Shown: positions 22,548 through 30,959, counted from the first letter of the stretch. The stretch: 40,511 nt of DNA from Parcubacteria group bacterium GW2011_GWF2_45_11 (GCA_001001205.1 LCKE01000002.1:1-40511), one strand, 5' to 3'. Notes: generated from the sequence alone by a model not told the origin. Program-made: numbers and translations.

Positions 22548-24579
22548 AACCTTTGTTTTACAAAATCAGAAAAAATCTGCTGATTTTAAAATTGATTATC
22601 AAAAGGAGCTGAATCAGGAACAATACCGAGCTGTGAGTGAGGGCAATGGCCCTTGTTTAGTCTTAGCCGGAGCAGGTTCGGGCAAAACCAGAACTATTGT
22701 CTACCGGGTGGCTTACTTAATTGAACACGGGATTAAATCGGAAAATATTTTATTAGTCACCTTTACCAATAAGGCGGCCAGGGAAATGCTGGAGCGCGTT
22801 GAAGCCTTATTGGGCCGGTATCCGGATAAGCTGTGGGGTGGCACTTTTCATCATATCGGCAATCGTTTGCTCCGGCAATATGCCGTGAAAGTCGGCTATG
22901 AGCCAAATTTTACTATTTTAGACGAGGAAGACAGCCAGGCCTTAATCAAAGTTTGTCTTAAAGAAGCTGGCATTGATCTCAAGGCGCGCCGTTTTCCTTC
23001 AGCGGCGGTGATTAAAGATCTGATCAGTTTTGCCAAGAATTCCCAGATTCCCCTGATTGAGGTCATAACAACCAAGCATCCCAAGTGGCTGGAGATTGAA
23101 AACCAGATACAAAATATCAGCCGGCAGTACGAAGTCAAAAAACAGAAAAATAATTCCATGGATTTTGACGATTTACTGGTTAACTGGCTTAGGCTGTTAA
23201 AACAGGAGCCGGCCATCAAGGATCGTTTAGGCACCCAGTTCCATTACATTTTGGTTGACGAATATCAGGACACCAATTACATTCAGGCGGAAATTATCAA
23301 AGAACTGTCCTGCGTCCATCATAATGTTTTGGTGGTGGGCGACGACGCCCAGAGCATTTATTCTTTTAGGGCGGCGGACATCGGCAACATCCTGAATTTT
23401 CCCGCAAATTTTCCGCAAACCAAAATTTTTAAACTGGAAACCAATTACCGTTCCACGCCGGAGATTTTAAGCGTGGCCAACAAGGTTATCAGCCAGAACG
23501 TCAATCAATACCCAAAATTGCTGCGACCGATGCTCAAGAGTTTCGTCAAGCCGAATCTGGTGCCGGCAACCTCGGCCGCCGAAGAAGCCCAGTTTATCAG
23601 CCAGATGATTTTGCAGCTTCGGGACGAAGGTCTGGCTTTGAATAAAATGGCGGTTTTGTTTCGGGCGGCTTACCACAGCCAGGAACTGGAATTTGAGCTG
23701 ACCAAGCGCGACATTCCTTATGATTACCGCGGCGGCGTGCGGTTTTTTGAGCGGTCTCATATTAAGGATGCCTGCGCTTTTTTAAAAGTCATAAATAACC
23801 TTAAAGATGAAGTCGCCTGGCTGAGAGTGTTAAATTTACAGACGGGTATAGGCGAGGTCACGGCCGGCAAAATATATCAGAGGCTCAAGGATTTAAAGAC
23901 AATGGCGCAGGTCAGCCGGCTGGATATTTCCGATATTTTAACGCCTAAGTCCGCCATCGGCTGGCGAGGGCTGGCGGGAATTTTTGACGATCTAAAATCC
24001 GTTATTGACGATCAGTCGGTCTCAGAGCTGATCAGAGCCGTGGCTAAGTCCGACTATCAGAATTATTTGGAATCGCAGTTTCCCAACTGGCAGGAGCGTC
24101 TTGAAGACCTGGAGCAATTGGCCAAGTTCGCCGAAAATTACATGTCGCTCAACGCTTTTTTGTCAGAAATCAGCCTGCAGGAAGGCTTTGGCGCCGACCG
24201 CGGCCAGGCCGGCCGGGCCGATGAAGCAAAGTTAGTCTTAACCACCATCCATCAGGCCAAGGGTTTGGAGTGGGAAGTGGTTTTTGTCATTAATTTGATT
24301 GATGCGGCTTTTCCCAACCAGCGCGCATTAAGCGAAGACGGAGGGCTGGAAGAGGAACGGCGGTTGTTTTATGTGGCCATCACCCGGGCAAAACAGCAGC
24401 TGTTTTTTAGCTACCCCGTAACCGGCAGCCACGCTTCTATGTATTTAAATACGCCTTCGCAGTTTTTAGGCGAGATTCCGGCAGAGTTAATGGAGAAAGT
24501 TAAGTTGATTGACGATAGCCGCTGGATTAAAAATGAAGACTTAGACGATGGCGAGGTTCAATATTTGCCCGAAGTTTAG
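22540..24579 (+). CDS. UvrD/Rep-family (PcrA-like) ATP-dependent DNA helicase
   Basis: This 679-aa superfamily 1A 3'-5' helicase carries all main motifs: Q-motif (LNQEQYRAV near residue 24), Walker A AGAGSGKTRT at 43-52, motif Ia VTFTNKAAREM, motif II VDEYQDTN near 238-245, motif III VVGDDAQSIYSFRAA, motif IV LETNYRSTPEI, motif V TIHQAKGLEWEVVFV and motif VI LFYVAITRAKQQLFF. Motif II has Tyr where DEFQDT is usual. At 679 aa it is close to PcrA/UvrD size but lacks their C-terminal extension. It unwinds DNA in repair or replication restart. It overlaps the upstream disrupted gene by 8 nt. Confidence 0.95.
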   Translation: MTKTFVLQNQKKSADFKIDYQKELNQEQYRAVSEGNGPCLVLAGAGSGKTRTIVYRVAYLIEHGIKSENILLVTFTNKAAREMLERVEALLGRYPDKLWGGTFHHIGNRLLRQYAVKVGYEPNFTILDEEDSQALIKVCLKEAGIDLKARRFPSAAVIKDLISFAKNSQIPLIEVITTKHPKWLEIENQIQNISRQYEVKKQKNNSMDFDDLLVNWLRLLKQEPAIKDRLGTQFHYILVDEYQDTNYIQAEIIKELSCVHHNVLVVGDDAQSIYSFRAADIGNILNFPANFPQTKIFKLETNYRSTPEILSVANKVISQNVNQYPKLLRPMLKSFVKPNLVPATSAAEEAQFISQMILQLRDEGLALNKMAVLFRAAYHSQELEFELTKRDIPYDYRGGVRFFERSHIKDACAFLKVINNLKDEVAWLRVLNLQTGIGEVTAGKIYQRLKDLKTMAQVSRLDISDILTPKSAIGWRGLAGIFDDLKSVIDDQSVSELIRAVAKSDYQNYLESQFPNWQERLEDLEQLAKFAENYMSLNAFLSEISLQEGFGADRGQAGRADEAKLVLTTIHQAKGLEWEVVFVINLIDAAFPNQRALSEDGGLEEERRLFYVAITRAKQQLFFSYPVTGSHASMYLNTPSQFLGEIPAELMEKVKLIDDSRWIKNEDLDDGEVQYLPEV

Positions 24580-24777
24580 CGTAGCCATCAAAGAATCAAG
24601 AAAACAAGAAATCAAGAAATCCTTTAGACTTCGCTCAGGGCAGGCAAGAAAACAAGAAATTAATAAAACAAGAAAATAAAAGGACAGACTTGATTTTTGA
24701 AGAGTGGTAACGGCAATCAGTGCGTTTCTTTTTTTTGTTTAAATATGTTAAAATATTAAAACTTATGAAAGTTATTT

Positions 24778-25125
24778 ATGAAAATCAGCGGCTTAGTTAT
24801 TAAAGGCAAAGGCGAAGGCGTGACCTTGGGTTTTCCTACGGCTAATCTTAAAATTACCAGCCCTTTAGCTTTAGAAAACGGCGTTTATGCGGCCGTGACT
24901 ACATTGCAGGGTAAAAGTTATCAATCTCTAGCCGTCAGAGGCATGGCCGGCGATTTAGAGGTTTATCTCCTGGGTTTTGTCGGTGATTTATATGATCAAA
25001 AATTAGAGGTGGAGCTGGGAGTTAAAATCAGCGATTTAATTGAAGCCACCGGCCGAGACGAGTTGGTAGCTAAAATTGAAACGGATATTGAGCGGGCAAA
25101 GGCATATTTTAGCCGGCGCGGATAG
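24778..25125 (+). CDS. Stand-alone riboflavin kinase
   Basis: This 115-aa protein is the flavokinase domain alone (PF01687 type), which phosphorylates riboflavin to FMN. The nucleotide/metal-binding motif is GEGVTLGFPTANLKI at about residues 12-26 (usual GRGLGFPTANL), and the family core ends with DLYDQKLEVELGVKI. Bacterial RibF is normally a 300-aa bifunctional protein with an N-terminal FAD synthetase domain; that domain is absent and the sequence starts directly with the beta-barrel strand. An out-of-frame ATG 14 nt upstream (24764) was not used. The G-x-G loop is slightly degenerate. The gene stands alone in front of a tandem repeat. Confidence 0.85.
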   Translation: MKISGLVIKGKGEGVTLGFPTANLKITSPLALENGVYAAVTTLQGKSYQSLAVRGMAGDLEVYLLGFVGDLYDQKLEVELGVKISDLIEATGRDELVAKIETDIERAKAYFSRRG

Positions 25126-25138
25126 TTCACTCGCCTGC

Positions 25139-25249
25139 GCTACCTCCCACGCTACCTCCTACGCTACCTCCTACGCTAAAGCTTCGGCGGTCAAGAAAGC
25201 TTCGGCGGTCAAGAAAGCTTCGGCGGTCAAGAAAGCTTCGGCGGTCAAG
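25139..25249. repeat. Compound minisatellite (3 x 12 bp, then 4 x 18 bp)
   Basis: Three copies of GCTACCTCC(C/T)AC at 25139-25174 are followed by four identical copies of AAAGCTTCGGCGGTCAAG at 25178-25249. The unit length is a multiple of three and the plus strand stays open, reading KASAVK repeats, but no start or ribosome-binding site supports a protein. There are no spacers, so it is not a CRISPR array. Confidence 0.92.
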
Positions 25250-25338
25250 AACGCTTAGGCGAAGCCGGCCGATCATCACTGATTAAGCCGTGATGACCGA
25301 TGGGGAAGATTATTTAACCTTATTAACTATTGATCCGG

Positions 25339-26115
25339 ATGAGTGATAAATTAGTTTTGGACCTGGAAACCAAGCAAAGCTTTGATGAAGTCGGTGGCTT
25401 TCATAATACCGCCAAACTGGATGTTTCCTTATGCGGCGTTTATTCTTACGAACATGATCAGTATCGTGCTTTTAAAGAACCTGAATTTGCGGAATTGGGG
25501 GACTGGCTTAAAAGCGCTTCGTTGATTATCGGTTTTAACAGCAAGAGTTTTGATTTTACCGTCTTACAGAAATATTATAAATTTAAACTGTCCAAACTGC
25601 CGCACTTGGATATTTTAGAAGAGATCAGCAGAACTTTAGGCCATCGCTTGAAGCTGGAATCATTGGCTCAGTCAACTTTGGGCGAGGGCAAGTCGGGCAC
25701 GGGCTTAGACGCCATTTGGTATTATAAAAACAACCAGTGGGACAAGCTGGAAAAATATTGTCTGGATGACGTCAGGGTCACCAAGGAGGTTTATGAGTAT
25801 GGCAAGCGCCATGGCCATTTGTGGTACGACAAAATGGGCCACAAAGAGCCGATTCCGGTTCGTTGGGGCAACGGGGAAAACATCAGGGAGCTGCTGGTGA
25901 AATCATTCAAAAACGGCGAGCAGGTAGAGATTGATTATTTAAAAACCGAAACGGAAGAGCGGCAGAAAGTCACCATTGATATCAAGCATATCAGCCAGAA
26001 TCAGGTGCAGGCTTTTTGTCAGCGGCGGCAGGCGATTAAGGTGTTTAACATAGATAAGATAATTAACGTCCAGACGGTGGGGCGGCAGGAGCATTTTCAG
26101 AGCAAATTATTTTAA
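25339..26115 (+). CDS. DEDD 3'-5' exonuclease-like domain fused to a WYL-like domain
   Basis: This 258-aa protein has an RNase H-like exonuclease core of the YprB/RNase_H_2 type: motif I DLE (D8, E10), motif II GFNSKSFD (N67, D72) and motif III YCLDDVRVT with Y140 and D144. After a linker (WGNGENIRE), residues about 182-250 resemble a WYL domain: basic and hydrophobic start (LVKSFKNGEQVEIDY), then AFCQRRQAIKVFNIDKI, matching the CRxRxxxRTFRLDRI end of WYL modules, which bind nucleic acid or nucleotide ligands. I chose ATG 25339, as the upstream TTG has no support. The fusion suggests a ligand-controlled nuclease; this is inference. Confidence 0.72.
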   Translation: MSDKLVLDLETKQSFDEVGGFHNTAKLDVSLCGVYSYEHDQYRAFKEPEFAELGDWLKSASLIIGFNSKSFDFTVLQKYYKFKLSKLPHLDILEEISRTLGHRLKLESLAQSTLGEGKSGTGLDAIWYYKNNQWDKLEKYCLDDVRVTKEVYEYGKRHGHLWYDKMGHKEPIPVRWGNGENIRELLVKSFKNGEQVEIDYLKTETEERQKVTIDIKHISQNQVQAFCQRRQAIKVFNIDKIINVQTVGRQEHFQSKLF

Positions 26116-26146
26116 GTCGCGAATGACGCGCGAATAACTCATGCAT

Positions 26147-26542
26147 ATGTCACGTTTAATTTTTTCATTATTGCTGGCGTTGGTCTTAATCACGGCTTGC
26201 GGCGTGGCACGGCCCAAACCGGAGTTTGACCTTGCCAAGGTGAACATGGGCTTGGAGTCTGGTCTGGCTTTAAATAAGGCCTATGATTTGTATCACCAGG
26301 CAATAGAAAACGGCCAGGATTTGTCCGATGGCCCCTGTTTGTCTAACAGCTTGCATGGCAATCCAGATCATCCTCAAACCATGTGGGTGCTGGATATCGC
26401 ACATAATCCACGAGAGCCGGCCGATAATCAGCCGGTCAATCAATGCCAGGCTTACCGTGAAGGCTTGGCGGAAAATTTTATTGAACTGGATCCCGCCGGC
26501 CAGCTGATTCGTTTATACTCCCCGTCCTTATCAAATAATTAA
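26147..26542 (+). CDS. Putative lipoprotein
   Basis: The protein has 131 aa from ATG 26147 (an in-frame ATG two codons upstream is also possible). The N-terminus MSRLIFSLLLALVLITACGV has a type II signal with lipobox ITAC, so Cys18 would be lipidated and the protein anchored outside. The mature part (EFDLAKVNMGLESGLALNKA, then YHQAIENGQDLSDGPCLSNS, MWVLDIAHNPREP) has two further Cys that may form a disulfide. It resembles small CPR lipoproteins of unknown function. It is transcribed with the same orientation as the exonuclease gene, 31 bp after it. Confidence 0.75.
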   Translation: MSRLIFSLLLALVLITACGVARPKPEFDLAKVNMGLESGLALNKAYDLYHQAIENGQDLSDGPCLSNSLHGNPDHPQTMWVLDIAHNPREPADNQPVNQCQAYREGLAENFIELDPAGQLIRLYSPSLSNN

Positions 26543-26657
26543 TGTTCAATCATTGATTAAATATCGATGAACAATGAGCAATGGTGTTTAATAGTAGGTT
26601 TGATATGATATTTATACAGTTTGTAAGAATAAAACCGAAGCAAAAAAGATAGCCACA

Positions 26658-26912
26658 ATGTTGCTTAAATTAAAGTTGATTGCTTGCGCTAATTATTGGC
26701 CGGCAGAGTCAGTTTACCGTTGGCAGAATAAAATCGTTAACGGCCGGGAGGTTGTTCTTATTTTAAAAACCAGGAAAAATTATTACAAAAAAATCGAGGG
26801 TTTAATTAAAAAAATGCATAGCGATGAAACGCCGTGCCTCTTAAAAATAATGCCGGCGCAGGTTGAGCCGGACTATTTAGCCTGGCTGAAGCGCGAGACC
26901 CGGATTATTTGA
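26658..26912 (+). CDS. cutA: CutA-like divalent cation tolerance protein (5' end frameshifted)
   Basis: The 84-aa open frame (KLKLIACANYWPAESVYRWQ, then NKIVNGREVVLILKTRKNYY) is clearly CutA1, a small trimeric protein linked to metal tolerance. The N-terminal strand is missing from this frame, but reading it upstream of the ATG gives IYTVCKNKTEAKKIATMLLK, the expected CutA start. The likely true ATG is 26605 (MIF...), one base out of phase: one extra T in the TTT at 26611-26613 would restore a full-length protein of about 103 residues. Either an ATT start, a real mutation, or a sequence error explains this. A shared terminator follows at 26929. Confidence 0.8.
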   Translation: MLLKLKLIACANYWPAESVYRWQNKIVNGREVVLILKTRKNYYKKIEGLIKKMHSDETPCLLKIMPAQVEPDYLAWLKRETRII

Positions 26913-26928
26913 GCCAGCCAATCATAAA

Positions 26929-26961
26929 TAAAAAAAGCCCGCAACTATTTCGCGAGCTTTT
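26929..26961. terminator. Bidirectional terminator between cutA and a convergent gene
   Basis: AGCCCGC at 26936-26942 pairs with GCGAGCT at 26952-26958 with one G-T pair. On the minus strand the hairpin runs into seven T and ends the 130-aa gene, whose last codons lie in it; on the plus strand four T follow. Confidence 0.7.
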
Positions 26962-27337
26962 GGTGTTTTCCGAGGAGGCGCATCAATATAGACTGCGCCA
27001 TAATTTTTTTATTATCGGAAGCTGGTCGCCCTCTGCTTATGATCTGGCCATTTTTTTCTATGGTCAGGTCACAAAAACTAAAACTCCCGGGACTCAGGAC
27101 CGTTATCCGGATTTTTTCATGGCTCAGTTCTCTAAGCCAAATCCAAGACTTCATCCCTGACGTGCCGATTTGAAACACGGATTCAAATTTTAAAATGGAG
27201 CCCAGTGAGCCATAGCGCCTAATCAGGCCTGCCATGACTTCTGCTTGGAAAACCCGCTCCGTTAAGGGTTTTATATTATTCGTTAATTCCTTCAGAATTT
27301 TTTCTAACCGGTCTTGATCTGATCCTGGACTGGCCAT
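26945..27337 (-). CDS. Hypothetical protein (130 aa)
   Basis: I chose ATG 27337 (MASPGSDQDRLEKILKELTN), since GGGAG stands 6 nt upstream and a good promoter lies at 27381-27409; the longer frame from 27409 would start inside that promoter. The N-terminal half is a charged helix (LTNNIKPLTERVFQAEVMAG), the second half looks beta-rich with WIWLRELSHEKIRITVLSPG. No motif is recognised. It is convergent with cutA, with a shared terminator at the 3' ends. Confidence 0.65.
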   Translation of the reverse strand: MASPGSDQDRLEKILKELTNNIKPLTERVFQAEVMAGLIRRYGSLGSILKFESVFQIGTSGMKSWIWLRELSHEKIRITVLSPGSFSFCDLTIEKNGQIISRGRPASDNKKIMAQSILMRLLGKHQKLAK

Positions 27338-27380
27338 CTTCGCTCCCTGTTGGTTGTTTTTAAAATGGACGAATCGTAAA

Positions 27381-27409
27381 ATTATATACGATAATAGACT
27401 TTTCGGCAA
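27381..27409 (-). promoter_or_regulatory. Promoter of the 130-aa gene
   Basis: On the minus strand TTGCCG (27409-27404), a 17-nt spacer and TATAAT (27386-27381). The start would be near 27375, giving a leader of about 38 nt that contains a GGGAG ribosome-binding site. Confidence 0.7.
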
Positions 27410-27484
27410 CCTCGTGTATTTGAGCGACAGGCCCGCAATGGCAGTTCGGGCAAGCCAGGCAAAATTTGTCCGCCGCCTCTGAAG

Positions 27485-28786
27485 TTATAAATATATTTCT
27501 GGAGCCGGGCGATCATACTGCAGACCAGGATATAAGGGAAATTGGTCCGTTAATTCGCGGACTGTTTTTTTGACCTCATTTTTGACTTTATCATCAGTGA
27601 TATTCTTTAAAGTCTTGGCGATCAGCCGGCCGATAATCTTCATGTCTTTTTCCTTAAAGCCCCTGGAGGTCAGGGCGGGCGTGCCCAGCCGGATGCCGGA
27701 AGGATCAAAGGGGCTGCGAGTGTCAAAGGGCACTGTGTTTTTATTGCAGGTGATGCCTACTTCATCTAAAGTTTTTTCCGCTTCTTTGCCGGCCACCCCT
27801 ATATTGGTCAAATCTACCACCATCAAATGATTGTCGGTTCCGGCAGTAACCAGATCCAAGCCTTCATTCATCAGGCTGTCTGCCAGGGTCTTGGCGTTTA
27901 AGACAATCTGACGGGCGTAGTCTTTAAATGCCGGCTGGGAGGCTTCGTAAAGGGCCACCGCGATGGCTGCGGTGGTATGATTGTGGGGGCCGCCTTGCAG
28001 GCCGGGGATAATGGCCCGGTCAATCAGGGTGGGAATGTTTTCTTTGGTGCGTTCAACTTTTTTAGTTGGCGAGGAAACTGTGCCGTGGGAAAGGATCATG
28101 GCGCCCCGGGGCCCCCTCAAGGTTTTATGGGTGGTGGTTGTTAGCACGTCGGCGATTTCGGCCGGTGAAGGATGCACGCCGCCGATAATCAAGCCGGCGA
28201 TGTGGGCGATGTCGGCCATAAAAAAGGCTCCGACGGCATCCGCGATCTCTTTGAATTTTTGCCAGTCAATAATTCTGGGATAAGCGGTAAAGCCGGCGAT
28301 AATCATTTTGGGCTTGTGCTTGACGGCCAGGCTTTTGATTTCATTAAAATCCAGATAGCCGTTTTTGTCGGCGGTATAATTAATGGCGTTGTATAGACTG
28401 CCGGAAAAATTGACTTTTAAGCCATGGGTCATGTGTCCGCCAAAAGCCAGGTTGGCCCCCAAAACCGTATCGCCAGGATTTAGGAGGGCGAAATAAACAG
28501 CCAGGTTGGCCGGTGAACCGGAATAAGGCTGGACATTGGCGTGGTCCACGCCGAAGAGTTGTTTGGCTCTGTCAATAGCCAGCTGTTCAATCTGATCAAC
28601 GTATTGGCAGCCGCCGTAATACCTGCGGCCGGGGTAGCCTTCCGAATATTTATTGGTGCCGATCGAGCCCAAAGCCCGCAGAACTTCCATGGAAACGAAA
28701 TTTTCCGAAGGAATCATTTCCAGCCCCCTTTGGCTGCGCTCCAGCTCTTTTTGTAAAAGTTGAAATAGTTGCGTGTCGTTATCCAT
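27485..28786 (-). CDS. glyA: Serine hydroxymethyltransferase
   Basis: This 433-aa PLP enzyme interconverts serine and glycine with tetrahydrofolate, supplying one-carbon units. Typical SHMT blocks: IPSENFVSMEVLRALGSIGT, YPGRRYYGGCQYVDQIEQLA, NVQPYSGSPANLAVYFALLN, and the PLP lysine motif TTTHKTLRGPRG. Length is normal. Its ATG overlaps the end of the Nudix gene by 8 nt, so the two are co-translated. Folate synthesis genes are not in the window; in reduced CPR genomes glyA often stays while much of folate synthesis is missing (family knowledge, not tested here). Confidence 0.98.
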   Translation of the reverse strand: MDNDTQLFQLLQKELERSQRGLEMIPSENFVSMEVLRALGSIGTNKYSEGYPGRRYYGGCQYVDQIEQLAIDRAKQLFGVDHANVQPYSGSPANLAVYFALLNPGDTVLGANLAFGGHMTHGLKVNFSGSLYNAINYTADKNGYLDFNEIKSLAVKHKPKMIIAGFTAYPRIIDWQKFKEIADAVGAFFMADIAHIAGLIIGGVHPSPAEIADVLTTTTHKTLRGPRGAMILSHGTVSSPTKKVERTKENIPTLIDRAIIPGLQGGPHNHTTAAIAVALYEASQPAFKDYARQIVLNAKTLADSLMNEGLDLVTAGTDNHLMVVDLTNIGVAGKEAEKTLDEVGITCNKNTVPFDTRSPFDPSGIRLGTPALTSRGFKEKDMKIIGRLIAKTLKNITDDKVKNEVKKTVRELTDQFPLYPGLQYDRPAPEIYL

Positions 28787-29195
28787 TTTTGATTTTATTA
28801 ATTATATAATCAACGTTAGGTTGTCTGTCTGCGGGCAGCCGGTCCAAAGGAAACCAGCCCCAGCTTTCTATATCTTCGGCCGGAGTTATTTCGCCGAGGC
28901 GCCGGGCCAGAAAGTGAACCAATATGGCCAGGCCTTTGTCTTTTTTGGGCTGTAAATAAACATCAATGATTTTTTCAATCTCAATGTCAATCCCCATTTC
29001 TTCTTTGGCTTCCCTGCTGGCCGTGGCGGCCACCGTTTGGTCAAAATTCTCCATTTCGCCCCCGCAAAATTGCCATTTAGGCTCGGGTTTGGCGGCGGTC
29101 GGCTTATGCTTGTTTAATAAGGTTTGTAACTGACCGTCGCGGTTTTCGATAATCACCGGCCCGGCCGCAATCAGGGAATTTGGAGGCAGGTTCAT
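28779..29195 (-). CDS. Nudix hydrolase
   Basis: This protein has 138 aa from ATG 29195 (a TTG five codons upstream is the longer alternative). The Nudix box reads GGEMENFDQTVAATASREAK followed by EEMGID. The REAKEEMG core is intact, but the first half has one extra residue and Asp/Gln where the usual GE(S/T) Glu stands, so metal binding may differ. Such proteins hydrolyse nucleoside diphosphates linked to another group; the substrate cannot be told from sequence. It precedes glyA with an 8-nt overlap. Confidence 0.85.
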   Translation of the reverse strand: MNLPPNSLIAAGPVIIENRDGQLQTLLNKHKPTAAKPEPKWQFCGGEMENFDQTVAATASREAKEEMGIDIEIEKIIDVYLQPKKDKGLAILVHFLARRLGEITPAEDIESWGWFPLDRLPADRQPNVDYIINKIKNG

Positions 29196-29300
29196 AATTT
29201 TAATAATCAATCTTGGTTATGATAATCTGATTATAGCACGATAAATGTCAGGCATAAAATTACGGTTTCCCCGGTCCAATCTCCCGGTTAAGCCCAATTA

Positions 29301-30908
29301 TTAACATCCAAAACATTCCAATTTTTGGGATTTGGCGTCAACCTCAAGGTTTTTGATCATGTAGGTGCCCTGCAGTTTATAACCAAGTTTGCGGTAGTAC
29401 GGCCGGACGCCAATGCCGGCAATGACGGCGATTTTACTCAGCTTATTTTTTAGGGCGACTTTTTCGGCAATTTTCATCAGCCGTTTGCCAAAGCCCGTAT
29501 GTTGAATTTGCGCCCGCCGCTGTTTAACCGGCACCAGCGGTCCGTAAGTATGGATTTCCCTGACCAGCAAAGCATTTCTTAGCTCCGGGATAAAATTATT
29601 TTTTAATTCCGCCGGGCCGTTGAGGCGGAGGCGGATAAAGGAGTAGAGTTTTTCGCGTTTGGCGCTTTCGTAAGAAATAAAATATTCCGTGCCGCCGGCC
29701 GCGGAATATTGCTGGGTAAACAGTTTGGCTTTTTTCAGGTCAGCCAGGCTCTCTCTGGCCTCGCGACAACGCATGCATTTGCATTTTAAATTTTTTTTCT
29801 TAAGTTCGGCCTGAAGAAATTCTCTTAAATTGGTAATCTTGTTGCCGCCGGCTATACTTTCTTTGGGAATGTCCCTGATCAGGCGGTTAATTCTGACGTA
29901 GTAGGGCACGGTCAGTTTGATTTTAATCAGCAAGGCGGCAAGTTTTTCCGGCGCATAGGGCCGGTATTGGCCCGAGCTGAACCATTGATAAAGAGGGGCG
30001 TATTCATTGACCACGGTGGGGTAAATTTTAATCTGGTCGGGCTGAAAATTAGGCTCGGTAAAGAGTCGGTGGAACATTTTTAAATCTTTTGCCGGCGTGG
30101 AACCCGGCAGATCCGGCATCAGATGATAGTCAACTTTAAATCCGGCCGTTTTTAACAGTTTGGTGGCCGCTACGGTTTGTTCGGCGGTATGTCCGCGCCG
30201 GACTAGCTTAAGAATTTGATCGTCTAAATGCTGAACGCCGATTTGCACTCTGGTAACGCCCAATTCTCTGAACCGTTTAACCTCCGCTTGATTAATCAGA
30301 TCGGGCCGGGTTTCTATCGTCACGCCGATAATGCGGTGTTCGGCCGTTTCATTTTTTTTAAAAGCCCGTTTAAGGTTGGCGGATTTTTTACCGTTAACCG
30401 CCTCAAAACACCGTTGGATAAATTTTTGCTGATAGTTTTTGGGATAAGCGTTAAAGCTGCCGCCCAGAATCAAGAGTTCAATCTTATCAACCGCATGTCC
30501 GTTGGCGGCCAGCGCCCTTATGCGCATCTCTACTTGTCTGGCCGGATCAAAATCGTTCATTTTGGCGCGCTGGGCCGCGGGCTCCTTGGCTAGATAGCTT
30601 TTGGGCATGCCCGGCTCCTGGGGGCAGTAAAGGCAGCGGCCCGGGCAGGGGTAAGGTTTGGTTAAGACGGTCAGCGGCGTTACTCCGGATAAAGTCCGCG
30701 TTTTCCGTTTGGTCAGCCAGCTGGATAAATTTTGGCGTTTTTTTCCCTGAGGCAAAATTTGACCGTAGGCCTTGATTAAAGTAGCATTGGTTACGGGGGC
30801 GAGATTATACTTGCCGGAAAATTTTTTCTTTAATTTTAAAAATTCTACCTGGTTTTTCGGCCGCGCCTTAAGAATGTCGGAGATGATTTTTTGATGAATG
30901 TTTTTCAT
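29301..30908 (-). CDS. elp3: Elp3-family tRNA uridine-34 modification enzyme (radical SAM / acetyltransferase)
   Basis: The protein has 535 aa from ATG 30908 (a TTG 16 codons upstream is less likely and overlaps the divergent gene). The radical SAM domain has the cluster motif CPGRCLYC with C88, C92 and C95, then CPQEPGMPKSYLAKEPAAQR and GVTIETRPDLINQAEVKRFR. A CKCMRC cluster near residue 370 matches the zinc site of Elp3. The C-terminal GNAT domain shows HTGFGKRLMKIAEKVALKNK and GVRPYYRKLGY. Elp3 uses acetyl-CoA and radical chemistry to make cm5U at wobble position 34. It acts alone in archaea and the few bacteria that have it. Its neighbour 51 bp away is a Trm9-like methyltransferase, the next enzyme of the eukaryotic pathway. 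Confidence 0.94.
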   Translation of the reverse strand: MKNIHQKIISDILKARPKNQVEFLKLKKKFSGKYNLAPVTNATLIKAYGQILPQGKKRQNLSSWLTKRKTRTLSGVTPLTVLTKPYPCPGRCLYCPQEPGMPKSYLAKEPAAQRAKMNDFDPARQVEMRIRALAANGHAVDKIELLILGGSFNAYPKNYQQKFIQRCFEAVNGKKSANLKRAFKKNETAEHRIIGVTIETRPDLINQAEVKRFRELGVTRVQIGVQHLDDQILKLVRRGHTAEQTVAATKLLKTAGFKVDYHLMPDLPGSTPAKDLKMFHRLFTEPNFQPDQIKIYPTVVNEYAPLYQWFSSGQYRPYAPEKLAALLIKIKLTVPYYVRINRLIRDIPKESIAGGNKITNLREFLQAELKKKNLKCKCMRCREARESLADLKKAKLFTQQYSAAGGTEYFISYESAKREKLYSFIRLRLNGPAELKNNFIPELRNALLVREIHTYGPLVPVKQRRAQIQHTGFGKRLMKIAEKVALKNKLSKIAVIAGIGVRPYYRKLGYKLQGTYMIKNLEVDAKSQKLECFGC

Positions 30909-30959
30909 GAAGAGCTCGGATAACCAGCGGATATTGGGGCGTTGTGAGATATGCAAATT

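Noticed and set aside
25139-25257. CRISPR array
   Set aside because: The repeats are directly joined with no unique spacers, and no cas gene is present anywhere in the window.
25178-25258. A small protein with KASAVK repeats
   Set aside because: The frame is open only because the unit is 18 bp. There is no ribosome-binding site and no non-repeat domain.
26909-27160. Plus-strand 83-aa gene after cutA
   Set aside because: It overlaps the minus-strand 130-aa gene, which has a promoter, ribosome-binding site and terminator; the plus frame has none and begins in the terminator.
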